Of a stretch of DNA of 64,000 bases, positions 29,002 through 37,314 are shown piece after piece; position 1 is the first letter of the stretch, and each line of letters starts with the position of its first letter. A program made the position numbers and the translations under genes. The notes beneath the pieces were generated by a model. That model was not told the DNA's origin, made no database searches, and saw only the letters and a program-made list of their open reading frames with translations. The DNA lies in NCBI RefSeq assembly GCF_001940525.2, contig NZ_CP019437.1, forward strand, positions 1,524,501 through 1,588,500, read 5' to 3'. The DNA is from Thioclava nitratireducens. GTDB lineage: Bacteria; Pseudomonadota; Alphaproteobacteria; Rhodobacterales; Rhodobacteraceae.

Positions 29002-31152
29002 ATGGCCACCTCGCTCTTCTCTCCGTCCTGGTATCGGGTGAAGGATCTCAAACCGCGCCTGCGCAGGCATGTCGCGGTTCATCGGCATGACTATCGCGGC
29101 CGCGTCTGGTTCGTGATCCAGGACATCGCGACGGGGCGCTTCCATCGTATCTCGCCAGCCGCGTGGCGGCTGGTCGGGCTGATGAACGGCAAACGCACGA
29201 TGGACGAACTGTGGAACACCACCAACGAGCAGCTTGGCGAGAAGGCCCCCACGCAGGACGAGGCGATCCGGCTGATGGGGCAGTTGCACGCCGCCGATGC
29301 GCTGATCTGTGACGTGCCGCCCGACGGGCGCGAGCTGTTCCGCCGCTACCAGCGCCACCAGTCGATGCAGATCAAGCAGAAGATCTGGTCGCCGCTCGCC
29401 GTCCGAATCCCGATCTGGGACCCGGACGCGTTTCTCACCCGCACCATGCCCTTCGTGCGCCCCTTCTTTACCCGCACCTTTGCGGTGATCTGGGTGCTGG
29501 TGGTGCTCGCGGGTTTCATCTTCGCCGCGATCAATTTCGGCGCGATAACCGACAACATCGCGGACCGGGTGCTGACGCCGAAGAACCTCTTCGTGCTGTG
29601 GCTGGTCTATCCGGTGGTGAAGGCGTTTCACGAATTGGGTCACGGATATGCGGTTAAGAAGAACGGCGGCGAGGTCCATGAAATCGGGATCATGCTGCTG
29701 GTTCTGGTGCCTGTGCCCTATGTCGACGCCTCCGCCGCCTCGGCACTGCGTGACAAGTATCAACGGATGCTGGTCGGAGGGATCGGGATCATGGTGGAAC
29801 TGTTCCTCGCCTCGATCGCGCTCTTCGTCTGGCTTAATGCCGAGACCGGCGCGGCCCATGCGGTCGCCTATAACGTGATGCTGATCGGGGGCGTCTCTAC
29901 GCTTCTGTTCAACGGCAATCCGCTGCTGCGCTTCGATGGCTATTACGTCTTCGCCGATTGGCTGGAGATCCCCAATCTTGGCCAGCGCGCGAACCGCTAC
30001 TATGCCTATCTCGCGCAGAAATACCTGTTCGGGATGAAAGAGGCGGAACCCGTCACCTCGCTGCCCGCCGAGAAACGCTGGTTCCTGTTCTACGGGATCG
30101 CCGCTTTCATCTATCGCCTCTTCATCATGTTCGCGATCATCACCTATATCGCCGGCCGCTTCTTCTTCATCGGGGTGCTGCTGGCAGCTTGGGCGATCAC
30201 GACGCAGATCCTCGTGCCCATAGGCAAATCCATGTCCTTTCTGTCTTCCAGTCCGAAACTCCGCTCCAACAGGCCGCGTGCGATCCTCGTGACGAGCGGG
30301 CTCATCGCCGCGCTTTTCGTGATCCTTTTCGTGCTGCCAGCACCGTATAGATCCGTGGTGAGCGGGGTGACCTGGCCTTCCGAGCAGGCGCAGGTGCGTG
30401 TCGGAACCAGCGGCTTCGTGACGGAGGTACCGGTCGCGACCTATGACGCGGTCAAGCCGGGCGAGGTGATGATCAAGCTCGACGATCCGCTGCTGCGCGC
30501 GCGGCTCGAGGTGCTGGACTCGCAACTTGCGGGGCTGGAGCTGCAGCGTCAGGCGGCGGTGCGCACCGACCGGGTCGAGGCAGAGATGATCGCAGCCGAG
30601 ATTTCCGCGACCCGCGAAGACCGCAACCGGCTCGCCCAGCAGCTGGACGAATTGTCGATCCGCGCACCGCGCGCAGGTCTGGCCGTGGTGCCCAATGGCG
30701 AGGATCTGCAGGGAAGGTTCGCCAAGCGCGGGCAGGTGATCTCCTACGTTCTGACCGAGGAGGACACGGCGGCGTTGCGCGTTGTCGTCGGTCAGGACGA
30801 TGTCGATCTGGTACGCAACGCGACGGGCCGCGTCGATGTGATGCCGGTCGAATATGGCGGCGAGAGCTATCCCGCGACCATCGTGCGCGAAGTGCCCGGC
30901 GGCATCCGCGACCTGCCGACGCCCGCGCTGGGGCTGCAGGGCGGCGGCACGGTTCCGGTCGATCCGGGCGACACCAAGGGGCTGCGCACGCTGCAACGGG
31001 TCTTCGAGTTCGAGCTGGAGATGGCCCCCGACGCCGCGCTGCCGCTGCTGGGTCGGCGCGTCGAGGTGCGTTTCTCTCACGGCACTCTGCCGATCGGGTT
31101 TCAGGCCTATCGCGCGCTGCGCCAGCTGTTCCTGAGGCTCTACGATGTCTGA
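29002..31152 (+). CDS. PqqD-like / M50 site-2-protease-like / HlyD fusion membrane protein
   Basis: This 716-residue protein has three parts. Residues about 30-105 resemble PqqD (VWFVIQDIATGRFHRIS, AWRLVGLMNGKRTMDEL), a fold that binds peptide substrates in RiPP and secretion systems. Residues about 155-445 hold several TM helices with the zinc motif HELGH (H210, E211, H214) and a distal NPLLRFDGYY with D312 as probable third ligand, as in M50/site-2 proteases. Residues about 450-716 form a HlyD-like adaptor (GTSGFVTEVPVATYDAVKPG, a short coiled coil, IRAPRAGLAVV). The start follows the previous stop by one base, and its 3' end overlaps the SecA-like gene by 8 bp (ATGTCTGA), so coupling is likely. 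It may process or hand over the upstream giant protein; that is inference. Confidence 0.88.
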   Translation: MATSLFSPSWYRVKDLKPRLRRHVAVHRHDYRGRVWFVIQDIATGRFHRISPAAWRLVGLMNGKRTMDELWNTTNEQLGEKAPTQDEAIRLMGQLHAADALICDVPPDGRELFRRYQRHQSMQIKQKIWSPLAVRIPIWDPDAFLTRTMPFVRPFFTRTFAVIWVLVVLAGFIFAAINFGAITDNIADRVLTPKNLFVLWLVYPVVKAFHELGHGYAVKKNGGEVHEIGIMLLVLVPVPYVDASAASALRDKYQRMLVGGIGIMVELFLASIALFVWLNAETGAAHAVAYNVMLIGGVSTLLFNGNPLLRFDGYYVFADWLEIPNLGQRANRYYAYLAQKYLFGMKEAEPVTSLPAEKRWFLFYGIAAFIYRLFIMFAIITYIAGRFFFIGVLLAAWAITTQILVPIGKSMSFLSSSPKLRSNRPRAILVTSGLIAALFVILFVLPAPYRSVVSGVTWPSEQAQVRVGTSGFVTEVPVATYDAVKPGEVMIKLDDPLLRARLEVLDSQLAGLELQRQAAVRTDRVEAEMIAAEISATREDRNRLAQQLDELSIRAPRAGLAVVPNGEDLQGRFAKRGQVISYVLTEEDTAALRVVVGQDDVDLVRNATGRVDVMPVEYGGESYPATIVREVPGGIRDLPTPALGLQGGGTVPVDPGDTKGLRTLQRVFEFELEMAPDAALPLLGRRVEVRFSHGTLPIGFQAYRALRQLFLRLYDV

Positions 31153-33139
31153 GATACTCGTCCAGCGCCCCGGCCTGCTGACCGCCTTCTACCCCGAGCG
31201 CGAGGATGAACGCCTCGGCACGCTCGACCGGATCATGGCGAGCGCGGTGGGGCGGGTGTCGCAATTCTTCTCGGTCAAATCGGCGGCGGGCGCGGGTTTC
31301 CTGCGGCGCGTCGCGAAAGAGGAGAAGGCGCTTGCGAAGCTGGAGGCGCATGCCTTCAACGCGGCCCGTGTCGAGGTCGCGCAGATGCTGCGGGTGAAGG
31401 GGCTGCGCGCCGATCTGGTGGCCCGTGCCTTCGCGCTGGTGCGCATCCAGTCCGAACGTTCGCTTCAGATGCGCCCCTTCGACGTGCAGCTTCTGGGCGG
31501 GCGCGCGATGCTGCGGGGCCGGATCGCCGAGATGGATACCGGCGAGGGCAAGACGCTGACCGCGACGCAGCCCGCCGCGATCATGGCGCTGTCGGGCGTC
31601 CCGGTGCATATCGTGACGGTGAACGATTTCCTTGCCGCGCGCGATGCGGAATGGATGGGGCCGCTCTATCGGGCTTTGGGGCTCAGCGTCGGCGTTATCA
31701 TCGAAGGGCTCAGCCCCGAGGAACGCCAGGCGGCCTATGCCTGCGATATTTGTTACTGCACGAACAAGCAGTTGGCTTTCGATTACCTCAAGGACCGGCT
31801 GGTGCTGGAGGGCGAGACCCGCGCGCTGCATATGGCGCTGGAGGGGCTGTCGAAGACCGATCCGAAACGGCAGCGGTTGCTGATGCGCGGGCTATGCTAC
31901 GCGATCGTGGACGAAGCGGACAGCGTGCTGGTCGACGAGGCGCGCACGCCGCTGATCATCACCCGGGCGGGCGATCATTCGGGGCTGGAGCAGACCTATC
32001 TGCGCGCCGTCGAGATCGGGCGCAAACTGACCCGGCCGCGCGATTTCACCGTGCGCGAGAAGGAATGGAAGGTCGAACTGACCGATCTGGGCAAGGCGCG
32101 GCTGCGCCAGCTCAGCGCGCATTTCGGGGGCGTCTGGGCGACCGAGATTCACCGTGAGGAACTGGCGCGGCAGGCGCTCTCGGCGCTGCATCTTTATCAC
32201 CGCGACAAGCATTACATCGTCGATGAGGCGGGCGTTCAGATCGTCGACGAATATACCGGCCGCGTGATGTCCGACCGCTCGTGGGAGCGCGGGCTACACC
32301 AGATGATCGAGGTGAAGGAAGGGTGCGAGATCACGGGGCGGCAAGAGACGCTGATCCGCATCTCCTATCAGCGTTTCTTCCGCCGCTATCTGACGCTGGC
32401 AGGCATGACGGGCACCGCGGCCGAAGTCTCCGGCGAGCTGCGCGCGGTCTACCGGCTACGCACGAAGCGCATCCCGACGAACCGCCGCTCGCGCCGTAAG
32501 AACTTGGGCGAGCGGCACTACGCGACTGCCGATCAGAAATGGCGCGCCGTGCTGGCCGAGGCCAAGCGCGTTCACATGACGGGCCGCCCGATCCTGATCG
32601 GCACGCAATCCATCGCCGCCTCTGAAGAGATCAGCGCGCTCCTGACCGAAGAGGGGCTGACGCATCGCGTGCTCAACGCCCGCGAGACCGAGCACGAGGC
32701 CCATATCATCGCCGAAGCGGGCGGGCATGGGCGGATCACGGTCGCGACCAACATGGCCGGGCGCGGCACCGATATCCGCATCGATCAGCAGATGAGCGCC
32801 CTTGGCGGGCTGCATGTCATCGCGACGGGCCGCCATGACGCGCGCCGCATCGATCGTCAGCTTTTCGGGCGCTGCGGACGGCAAGGCGATCCGGGCAGTT
32901 TCATCACTTTCGTCTCGCTCGAGGACGATTTGCTGCGGGTCTTCTACGGCACACGGCTCTCCAGCCTGATCCGCACTTTTTCGGGCGGGAAGGGACGTGT
33001 GCCGTGGCTGATCGGCGCGCCCGTGACCCGGCTTGCGCAACGTGCGACCGAAGCGCGCCATTCGGGCGTGCGCAAAGCGCTTCTGCGCGCCGACGACAAT
33101 CTCGAAGACCTGCTCGCCTTCAGCGGCAGGGGCAACTGA
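31145..33139 (+). CDS. Short SecA-like preprotein translocase ATPase (accessory SecA paralogue)
   Basis: 664 residues, against about 900 for housekeeping SecA. Conserved motifs: FDVQLLGG (112-119), Walker A MDTGEGKTL (130-138), DEADSVLVDEARTPLIIT (256-273), IVDEYTGRVM (366-375), LAGMTGTAAEV (418-428), ATNMAGRGTDIRI (534-546) and the arginine-finger helix QLFGRCGRQGDPGS (572-585). Nucleotide-binding domains 1 and 2 are therefore complete and probably active. The preprotein-binding domain is somewhat shortened, and the protein stops at the beginning of the helical scaffold (VRKALLRADDNLEDLL). It thus lacks most of the scaffold, the helical wing, the two-helix finger and the zinc-binding SecB tail. 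It is not the housekeeping secA. It lies between adaptor genes and is the only transport-type ATPase in the cassette. Confidence 0.92.
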   Translation: MSEILVQRPGLLTAFYPEREDERLGTLDRIMASAVGRVSQFFSVKSAAGAGFLRRVAKEEKALAKLEAHAFNAARVEVAQMLRVKGLRADLVARAFALVRIQSERSLQMRPFDVQLLGGRAMLRGRIAEMDTGEGKTLTATQPAAIMALSGVPVHIVTVNDFLAARDAEWMGPLYRALGLSVGVIIEGLSPEERQAAYACDICYCTNKQLAFDYLKDRLVLEGETRALHMALEGLSKTDPKRQRLLMRGLCYAIVDEADSVLVDEARTPLIITRAGDHSGLEQTYLRAVEIGRKLTRPRDFTVREKEWKVELTDLGKARLRQLSAHFGGVWATEIHREELARQALSALHLYHRDKHYIVDEAGVQIVDEYTGRVMSDRSWERGLHQMIEVKEGCEITGRQETLIRISYQRFFRRYLTLAGMTGTAAEVSGELRAVYRLRTKRIPTNRRSRRKNLGERHYATADQKWRAVLAEAKRVHMTGRPILIGTQSIAASEEISALLTEEGLTHRVLNARETEHEAHIIAEAGGHGRITVATNMAGRGTDIRIDQQMSALGGLHVIATGRHDARRIDRQLFGRCGRQGDPGSFITFVSLEDDLLRVFYGTRLSSLIRTFSGGKGRVPWLIGAPVTRLAQRATEARHSGVRKALLRADDNLEDLLAFSGRGN

Positions 33140-33151
33140 AAGGGACCACCC

Positions 33152-33958
33152 ATGCGGCTTACTTCCATCACCCTTCTTTTGGCCCTCGGTCCCGGTGCGG
33201 CGCTCGCGCAGGATCAGGAGCGCTTCGATTGCCTGATCGACCCGGGGCAAGTGCTCGAGATCGGCTCGGCGGTGGACGGGGTGATCGATCAGGTTTTCGT
33301 CTCGCGCGGGGATACGGTGAAGAAGGGCGACCCGATCGCGAAGCTGGAATCGAAGGCGGAAGAGGCGCAGCTGACCTATGCGAGGGAACGCGCGCAGGAT
33401 GAGGGGCCGATCGACATCGCGCGCTCCAAGGTGGCGCTGCTGCAAAAGGCCGCCGACCGCGCGACCGAGATGGGCAAGCGTAACGTGATGGCAGATGCGC
33501 AGGTGCAGGAGGCGCAGACCAATGCGGAGGTCGCGCAACTGGAGCTGCGCTCGGCCCAGATGGACCAGCATCTGGCGAAGCTCGATCTGCAGCGGGTGGA
33601 GGCGCAACTGGCGCGGCGCGAAATCCGCTCACCGATCGACGGGCTGGTGATCACTCGGATGATGGGGCCGGGCGAATATGTCTATTCGCAAGCGCCGATC
33701 GCGCAGCTCGCGCAGATCGACCCGCTGCATGTCGAGGTCTTCCTGCCGACCGCGATGTATGATCGGGTCAAGAAGGATCAGGTGTTGAAGGTCTATCCTG
33801 CCGCGCCCGTGGGCGGCGAATACGACGCGACGGTGAGCGTCGTCGACAAGGTCTTCGATGCGGCGTCGGACACGTTCGGGGTACGCCTCGCGCTGCCCAA
33901 TCCCGAGGGAAAACTGCCCGCCGGGATCGATTGCACCGTGGGGTTCCCCGCCGAATAA
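33152..33958 (+). CDS. Secreted HlyD/RND-type periplasmic adaptor protein
   Basis: 268 residues starting at ATG 33152 with AAGGGA upstream, 12 bp after the SecA-like gene. It has a Sec signal peptide (residues about 1-19, cleavage near ALA-QD). Next come a lipoyl half (GSAVDGVIDQVFVSRGDTV, about 38-56), a coiled-coil hairpin (about 65-150), the second lipoyl half (IRSPIDGLVITRMMGPGEYV, about 158-177) and a beta-barrel. Unlike the two upstream adaptors it has no transmembrane anchor after processing. Its position as last gene of the cassette suggests it completes the periplasmic conduit. No TolC-like partner is visible in the window. Confidence 0.87.
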   Translation: MRLTSITLLLALGPGAALAQDQERFDCLIDPGQVLEIGSAVDGVIDQVFVSRGDTVKKGDPIAKLESKAEEAQLTYARERAQDEGPIDIARSKVALLQKAADRATEMGKRNVMADAQVQEAQTNAEVAQLELRSAQMDQHLAKLDLQRVEAQLARREIRSPIDGLVITRMMGPGEYVYSQAPIAQLAQIDPLHVEVFLPTAMYDRVKKDQVLKVYPAAPVGGEYDATVSVVDKVFDAASDTFGVRLALPNPEGKLPAGIDCTVGFPAE

Positions 33959-34012
33959 GCGCGAGGCGGCCCGGTTAGGACAGGGCCGTCATCCCATGCA
34001 TGTGCGCGGCGC

Positions 34013-34303
34013 TCAGCGCTGGAAGCAGTTTGCTTTCTTGCCGAAACCCGCGGGCGAGCAAATCCACTTGCCGTTGCCGATGAACCGGGTCTGAACGACG
34101 CGCGGGGTCGCTTGCGATTTGCTGGTGCGCCCGGCGAGCCAGTCGAACTTGGCGCTGCCATGCCCGGCCGTGCTCTTGGCGGCGACGCGGATCGGTTTGA
34201 GATCCAGCATGCCGGCTTGTTGCGCATGGGCGCTGCTCAGCGGGGCAGCAAAGATCAGGCCGGCCACGACAAGGCGGGCCGCTTTCACGGATAAAAACGT
34301 CAT
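34013..34303 (-). CDS. Small secreted protein of unknown function
   Basis: Start taken at ATG 34303 because it begins a clear signal peptide (MTFLSVKAARLVVAGLIFAA, cleavage near AHA-QQ); a longer frame exists upstream. The mature part is about 70 residues, basic, with two Cys near the end (WICSPAGFGKKANCF) that could form a disulfide in the periplasm. I do not recognise a family. It converges on the adaptor gene ending at 33958, so it is not in that operon. Confidence 0.6.
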   Translation of the reverse strand: MTFLSVKAARLVVAGLIFAAPLSSAHAQQAGMLDLKPIRVAAKSTAGHGSAKFDWLAGRTSKSQATPRVVQTRFIGNGKWICSPAGFGKKANCFQR

Positions 34304-34555
34304 CGGAACTGTAATCCTGTCTGCTCGTGTTGCGGTCTGGCCCTTCCCGTCTGCGCGGAAGAGGGCCGATTGCGTCCTCATGCAGAAGGATTGGTCGATC
34401 CCAGCCTATGGGTCAAGTTGGTAGGTGACGTGGCGGGAAGCAGGCAAGATCATGGCAAATCGCAAAAGTGCCGCGCGGGAGGATTTCCCGCGCGGCATCA
34501 AGGTCTTGTCTAGAGGTGGTGTGATAGGCGAAAACTCGCCACTATCCGTGGTGGG
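34304..34555. other. Intergenic region between the small secreted gene and the GH26-like gene
   Basis: About 250 bases without a credible gene. It should contain the promoter of the small minus-strand gene ending at 34013, and it holds the intrinsic terminator of the minus-strand polysaccharide operon (listed separately). Nothing else stands out. Confidence 0.5.
34470..34496 (-). terminator. Intrinsic terminator of the polysaccharide operon
   Basis: A perfect 11-bp inverted repeat (GCCGCGCGGGA / TCCCGCGCGGC) with a 5-nt loop lies about 60 bases downstream of the GH26-like stop. Read on the minus strand it is followed by ACTTTTGC, a short U tract. On the plus strand no T run follows, so it acts for leftward transcripts. 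Confidence 0.75.
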
Positions 34556-35467
34556 TTACGTCAAAACCTGATTTTTGATTCGCCAATCCGGGGCGCCGAA
34601 CCCTTCCGGCCACGGATAGACCTCGCGCTGGTTGAAGTAGCTGACGCCGACGAGGCTCGGATAATCCGACAATTCCTGACGGACGCGGTCGCGCCACATC
34701 GAAACATAGGACTGGTTTCCGACATAGCCGAGCTCGGCCACCGCGACCGGTTTGCCATAGGTCGCCGCCCGAGCGTAGCGGGGCGCGAAGATGTCGTCGA
34801 AGGTCTGATCGCGCCCGAACTTGGCCTGATCCCAGGCCTGCAGTCCGAAGACCGTGAGCCCGACGATATCGGCGTAGTCGTCGCCCGGGTAATAGTCGCC
34901 CATGTTCTCGTCGCCCAGCGGCGACCACATCAGGTTGATCTTCGGCGCCCGGTCGCGGGCGACGTCGGTCATCCGGCGATAAGCTGCGATGTAGTCGTCG
35001 GGGTTCCAATCCGACCAGATGAACTGGCCGGACTTGTCGTCCATCTCATGGGCGAAGCGCAGGGTGACCGGGCTTTGCAGCGTCGCCAGCACATCGGCCA
35101 CCGCGATCATGTTGGCGTCGTATTCGCCCCGCTCGATCCCGCGGCGCAGATATTGCGCGGTGTTGCGCTCCGAGCGCGACCATGTCCAGGGCTCCAGTGT
35201 CACCAGAAGTGCGCGGTTGCGTTCGAGCGCATAGCTATCGGCATCATTCAGCGACGGAAGGAAAACGTCCTCCCAGGGCAGGAACAGGTGTTCGATCACC
35301 ACGCCCGACACATCCGCAAAATCACCATCGGGATCATAGACCCCGAACGGCAAGGAGCCGGGCGGCACACTGACATCCGCAGCGAATGCCGGTCGCGCCG
35401 ATACGGTCAGTCCCAACGCCGCGGCACCGGCCATCACCTCGCGACGGGTCATCAGATCATAAGCCAT
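34556..35467 (-). CDS. Tat-exported GH26-like glycoside hydrolase (beta-mannanase family)
   Basis: Start at ATG 35467 is supported by AAGGAGGAG upstream and by a twin-arginine signal (TRREVMAGAAALGL at residues 7-20, cleavage near AFA-AD); 303 residues. The domain fits GH26: LRFAHEMDD with E141 as probable acid/base, NLMWSPLGDE (about 178-187), and VAELGYVGNQ with E245 as probable nucleophile. GH26 enzymes cut beta-1,4-mannan or related beta-glucans. It lies just downstream of a membrane GT2 synthase and a nucleotide-sugar enzyme, as hydrolases often accompany exopolysaccharide synthases, so it probably trims or releases that polymer in the periplasm. Actual substrate unknown. Confidence 0.85.
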   Translation of the reverse strand: MAYDLMTRREVMAGAAALGLTVSARPAFAADVSVPPGSLPFGVYDPDGDFADVSGVVIEHLFLPWEDVFLPSLNDADSYALERNRALLVTLEPWTWSRSERNTAQYLRRGIERGEYDANMIAVADVLATLQSPVTLRFAHEMDDKSGQFIWSDWNPDDYIAAYRRMTDVARDRAPKINLMWSPLGDENMGDYYPGDDYADIVGLTVFGLQAWDQAKFGRDQTFDDIFAPRYARAATYGKPVAVAELGYVGNQSYVSMWRDRVRQELSDYPSLVGVSYFNQREVYPWPEGFGAPDWRIKNQVLT

Positions 35468-35499
35468 TTCAGTCTCCTCCTTTTGGGCGCGAAGCCCCG

Positions 35500-37314
35500 T
35501 CACTTCCAGCTCGGTTTGATGAGGAACTTCGCTTGTCCCGGAGCGCCCATGCCGGCCCCCGAGACGATGTATTCGACCTTTGCGAGCTGAACCGATGTCA
35601 GCCCGATCGTGAGCGCGTAGACGCTTTCGCCGCCGCGGAGCCAAAGGGCTCCGAAACTCAGCGAGACGATGACGCTCAGTGTGCCCATCTGAACCGCCAT
35701 GTCGCGGGGCCAGCCGCGCCAATCGATCTGAACGCGGCGCGCGCGAGCGCCGAAGATCACGCTCAGCAAGACGAAATAGAACGCGGCGTTGAACATGGAG
35801 AGGAGGTAAAACCCGCGCGCCTCGATGACGTTGTCCACCAAAAGAACCGGCAGCAAGGCCCCCAGGGCCAGCCCGCCATAGACGGCGATGATCCGCTCGG
35901 GCAGCATCGTCGAGGCCGCTTCGCCCTTCGGTGTGATCCGAAAATCGACGAATCTTCCCGATAGCCTGTCATAGATGGCCATGATGCAGCCCCATAGCAC
36001 CCAAGGCCATTGCATCATCACGAAGAGCGCTTTCTCCCACGCGATGATCTTTGCATCGCGCGGACGGAAGAACTGATCTCGCCGCAGCATGAAGGCGAAA
36101 ATCAGCGTCACGATGCCGGCGGGCAGCACATGTCCGATAAAGGCGGGGTAGGTCACGTCGGCAAAACGCATGTCGAAGCTGATCGCGATGATCGGGGCGA
36201 TATACATCGTCGACATCGAAAGCGCGAAGAAGACATACCAGCTTTGGCAGAGCACGAAGAGGAACTTCAGCCGCCACGGCATTTTCCCGACATAGTACGG
36301 GGTATAGCGCAGAAGCAGGCTCAGCAGCGAGCGCGACCACTGGAATTCCTGGGTGATCAGGTCGGTCACCGTGGCCGGACCGTCGCCGATCGCAATCGCA
36401 TCGATCGCGTGAACGCCTCGCCAGCCAGCCGCGTTCATCAGGAGTGTCGTCGAATGATCTTCTGCAAGTTCGGGACCTAGGCCGCCAGCTTCCTTCAGCG
36501 CAGAGGTGCGCACAGCGTAATGCGACCCGATGCACATCGGCGCCAGCGCTCCCGTATAGCCCATCTGCAAAACGCCGTGAAAGGCAGCCTCGGCATAGAG
36601 CCGCGTGCGCGAGGCCCAGCTTTCCTTCGCATTGGACGCACAGATCGACGGCGCACTGACATACCCCACCGCATCATCGGCGAAGGGGCGCAGCATCTCG
36701 CGCAGGTATCCCGGTTGCGGCACGTGATCCGCGTCGAGCTGGCTCACGATATCATAATCGCGATAGCCCCAATGGTCGTAGAAATAGGCGAGGTTGCCCT
36801 CTTTGCAGCGCGTCCGTCGCGGCCATTCCTTGCGATGGTACGCCTCGATGCCCTGGCGGCTGGACACCTTCACCCCGTGGATCTTGCACCATGCGAGCGT
36901 TTCGGGCGAGGGCGCCTCGTCGGCCAGCCACGTGTCATGCGGATAATCCTGTGCGAGCATCGCCTCCAGCGTGCGGCGGACAACCGAGAAGGGCTCAGAC
37001 GGGGTTTTCGTGGTGATCATCGCTACGCGCCAGCGACCCGGCTCCGGCAGGGGGGAGACCGGTCGTAGCGCCTGCAGGAAGATCACGAAGAAATAGACCT
37101 GCATCGCCAGAAGCCAGATTAGCACCCCGGTGAGGATCAAATAAGGCACCGTCGCAAGGATATGCGACGGTGTGAGCCACCAGCTCCAGAAATAGACCGT
37201 GGCGAGCATCCACAGCGCGAACAGCACCCGGTAGCGCAGCGCCTGTCTCGGGGAGAGGATCGGTGCCAGATGCCCCGCCGCGATTGCGGCCCGTATGTCG
37301 GGGCGCTGGATCAT
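35500..37314 (-). CDS. Membrane glycosyltransferase family 2 (cellulose-synthase-like polysaccharide synthase)
   Basis: 604 residues. Two TM helices (about 27-48 and 53-82) precede a GT-A domain with the expected acidic residues: LADEAP (D132), QLDADH (D194/D196) and AEDHS (E285/D286). The acceptor motif reads QEFQW (322-326), close to QxxRW but with Gln in place of Arg. Several TM helices follow. This is the layout of processive beta-glycan synthases such as BcsA, but no PilZ-type c-di-GMP RxxxR motif was seen. It overlaps the UDP-sugar decarboxylase gene by 4 bp (ATGA) and is followed after 32 bp by the GH26 gene, so all three form an operon. Polymer identity is not predictable. Confidence 0.85.
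   Translation of the reverse strand: MIQRPDIRAAIAAGHLAPILSPRQALRYRVLFALWMLATVYFWSWWLTPSHILATVPYLILTGVLIWLLAMQVYFFVIFLQALRPVSPLPEPGRWRVAMITTKTPSEPFSVVRRTLEAMLAQDYPHDTWLADEAPSPETLAWCKIHGVKVSSRQGIEAYHRKEWPRRTRCKEGNLAYFYDHWGYRDYDIVSQLDADHVPQPGYLREMLRPFADDAVGYVSAPSICASNAKESWASRTRLYAEAAFHGVLQMGYTGALAPMCIGSHYAVRTSALKEAGGLGPELAEDHSTTLLMNAAGWRGVHAIDAIAIGDGPATVTDLITQEFQWSRSLLSLLLRYTPYYVGKMPWRLKFLFVLCQSWYVFFALSMSTMYIAPIIAISFDMRFADVTYPAFIGHVLPAGIVTLIFAFMLRRDQFFRPRDAKIIAWEKALFVMMQWPWVLWGCIMAIYDRLSGRFVDFRITPKGEAASTMLPERIIAVYGGLALGALLPVLLVDNVIEARGFYLLSMFNAAFYFVLLSVIFGARARRVQIDWRGWPRDMAVQMGTLSVIVSLSFGALWLRGGESVYALTIGLTSVQLAKVEYIVSGAGMGAPGQAKFLIKPSWK

Noticed and set aside
31145..33139. Housekeeping secA
   Set aside because: It is about 240 residues too short and lacks the helical wing, two-helix finger and zinc tail; the context is an accessory cassette.
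1..33958. Classical LapA/RTX type I secretion locus
   Set aside because: RTX repeats and adaptors fit, but no ABC ATPase or TolC-like gene is in the window and the motor gene is SecA-like. It may still lie upstream, so this is rejected only on present evidence.
33967..33988. Terminator after the HlyD gene (CGGCCC / GGGCCG)
   Set aside because: The stem is only 6 bp with a 10-base loop and no T tract follows on either strand.
35468..35722. N-terminal extension of the GH26-like protein
   Set aside because: The Tat signal and the AAGGAGGAG site place the start at 35467; the extension overlaps the GT2 gene in another frame.
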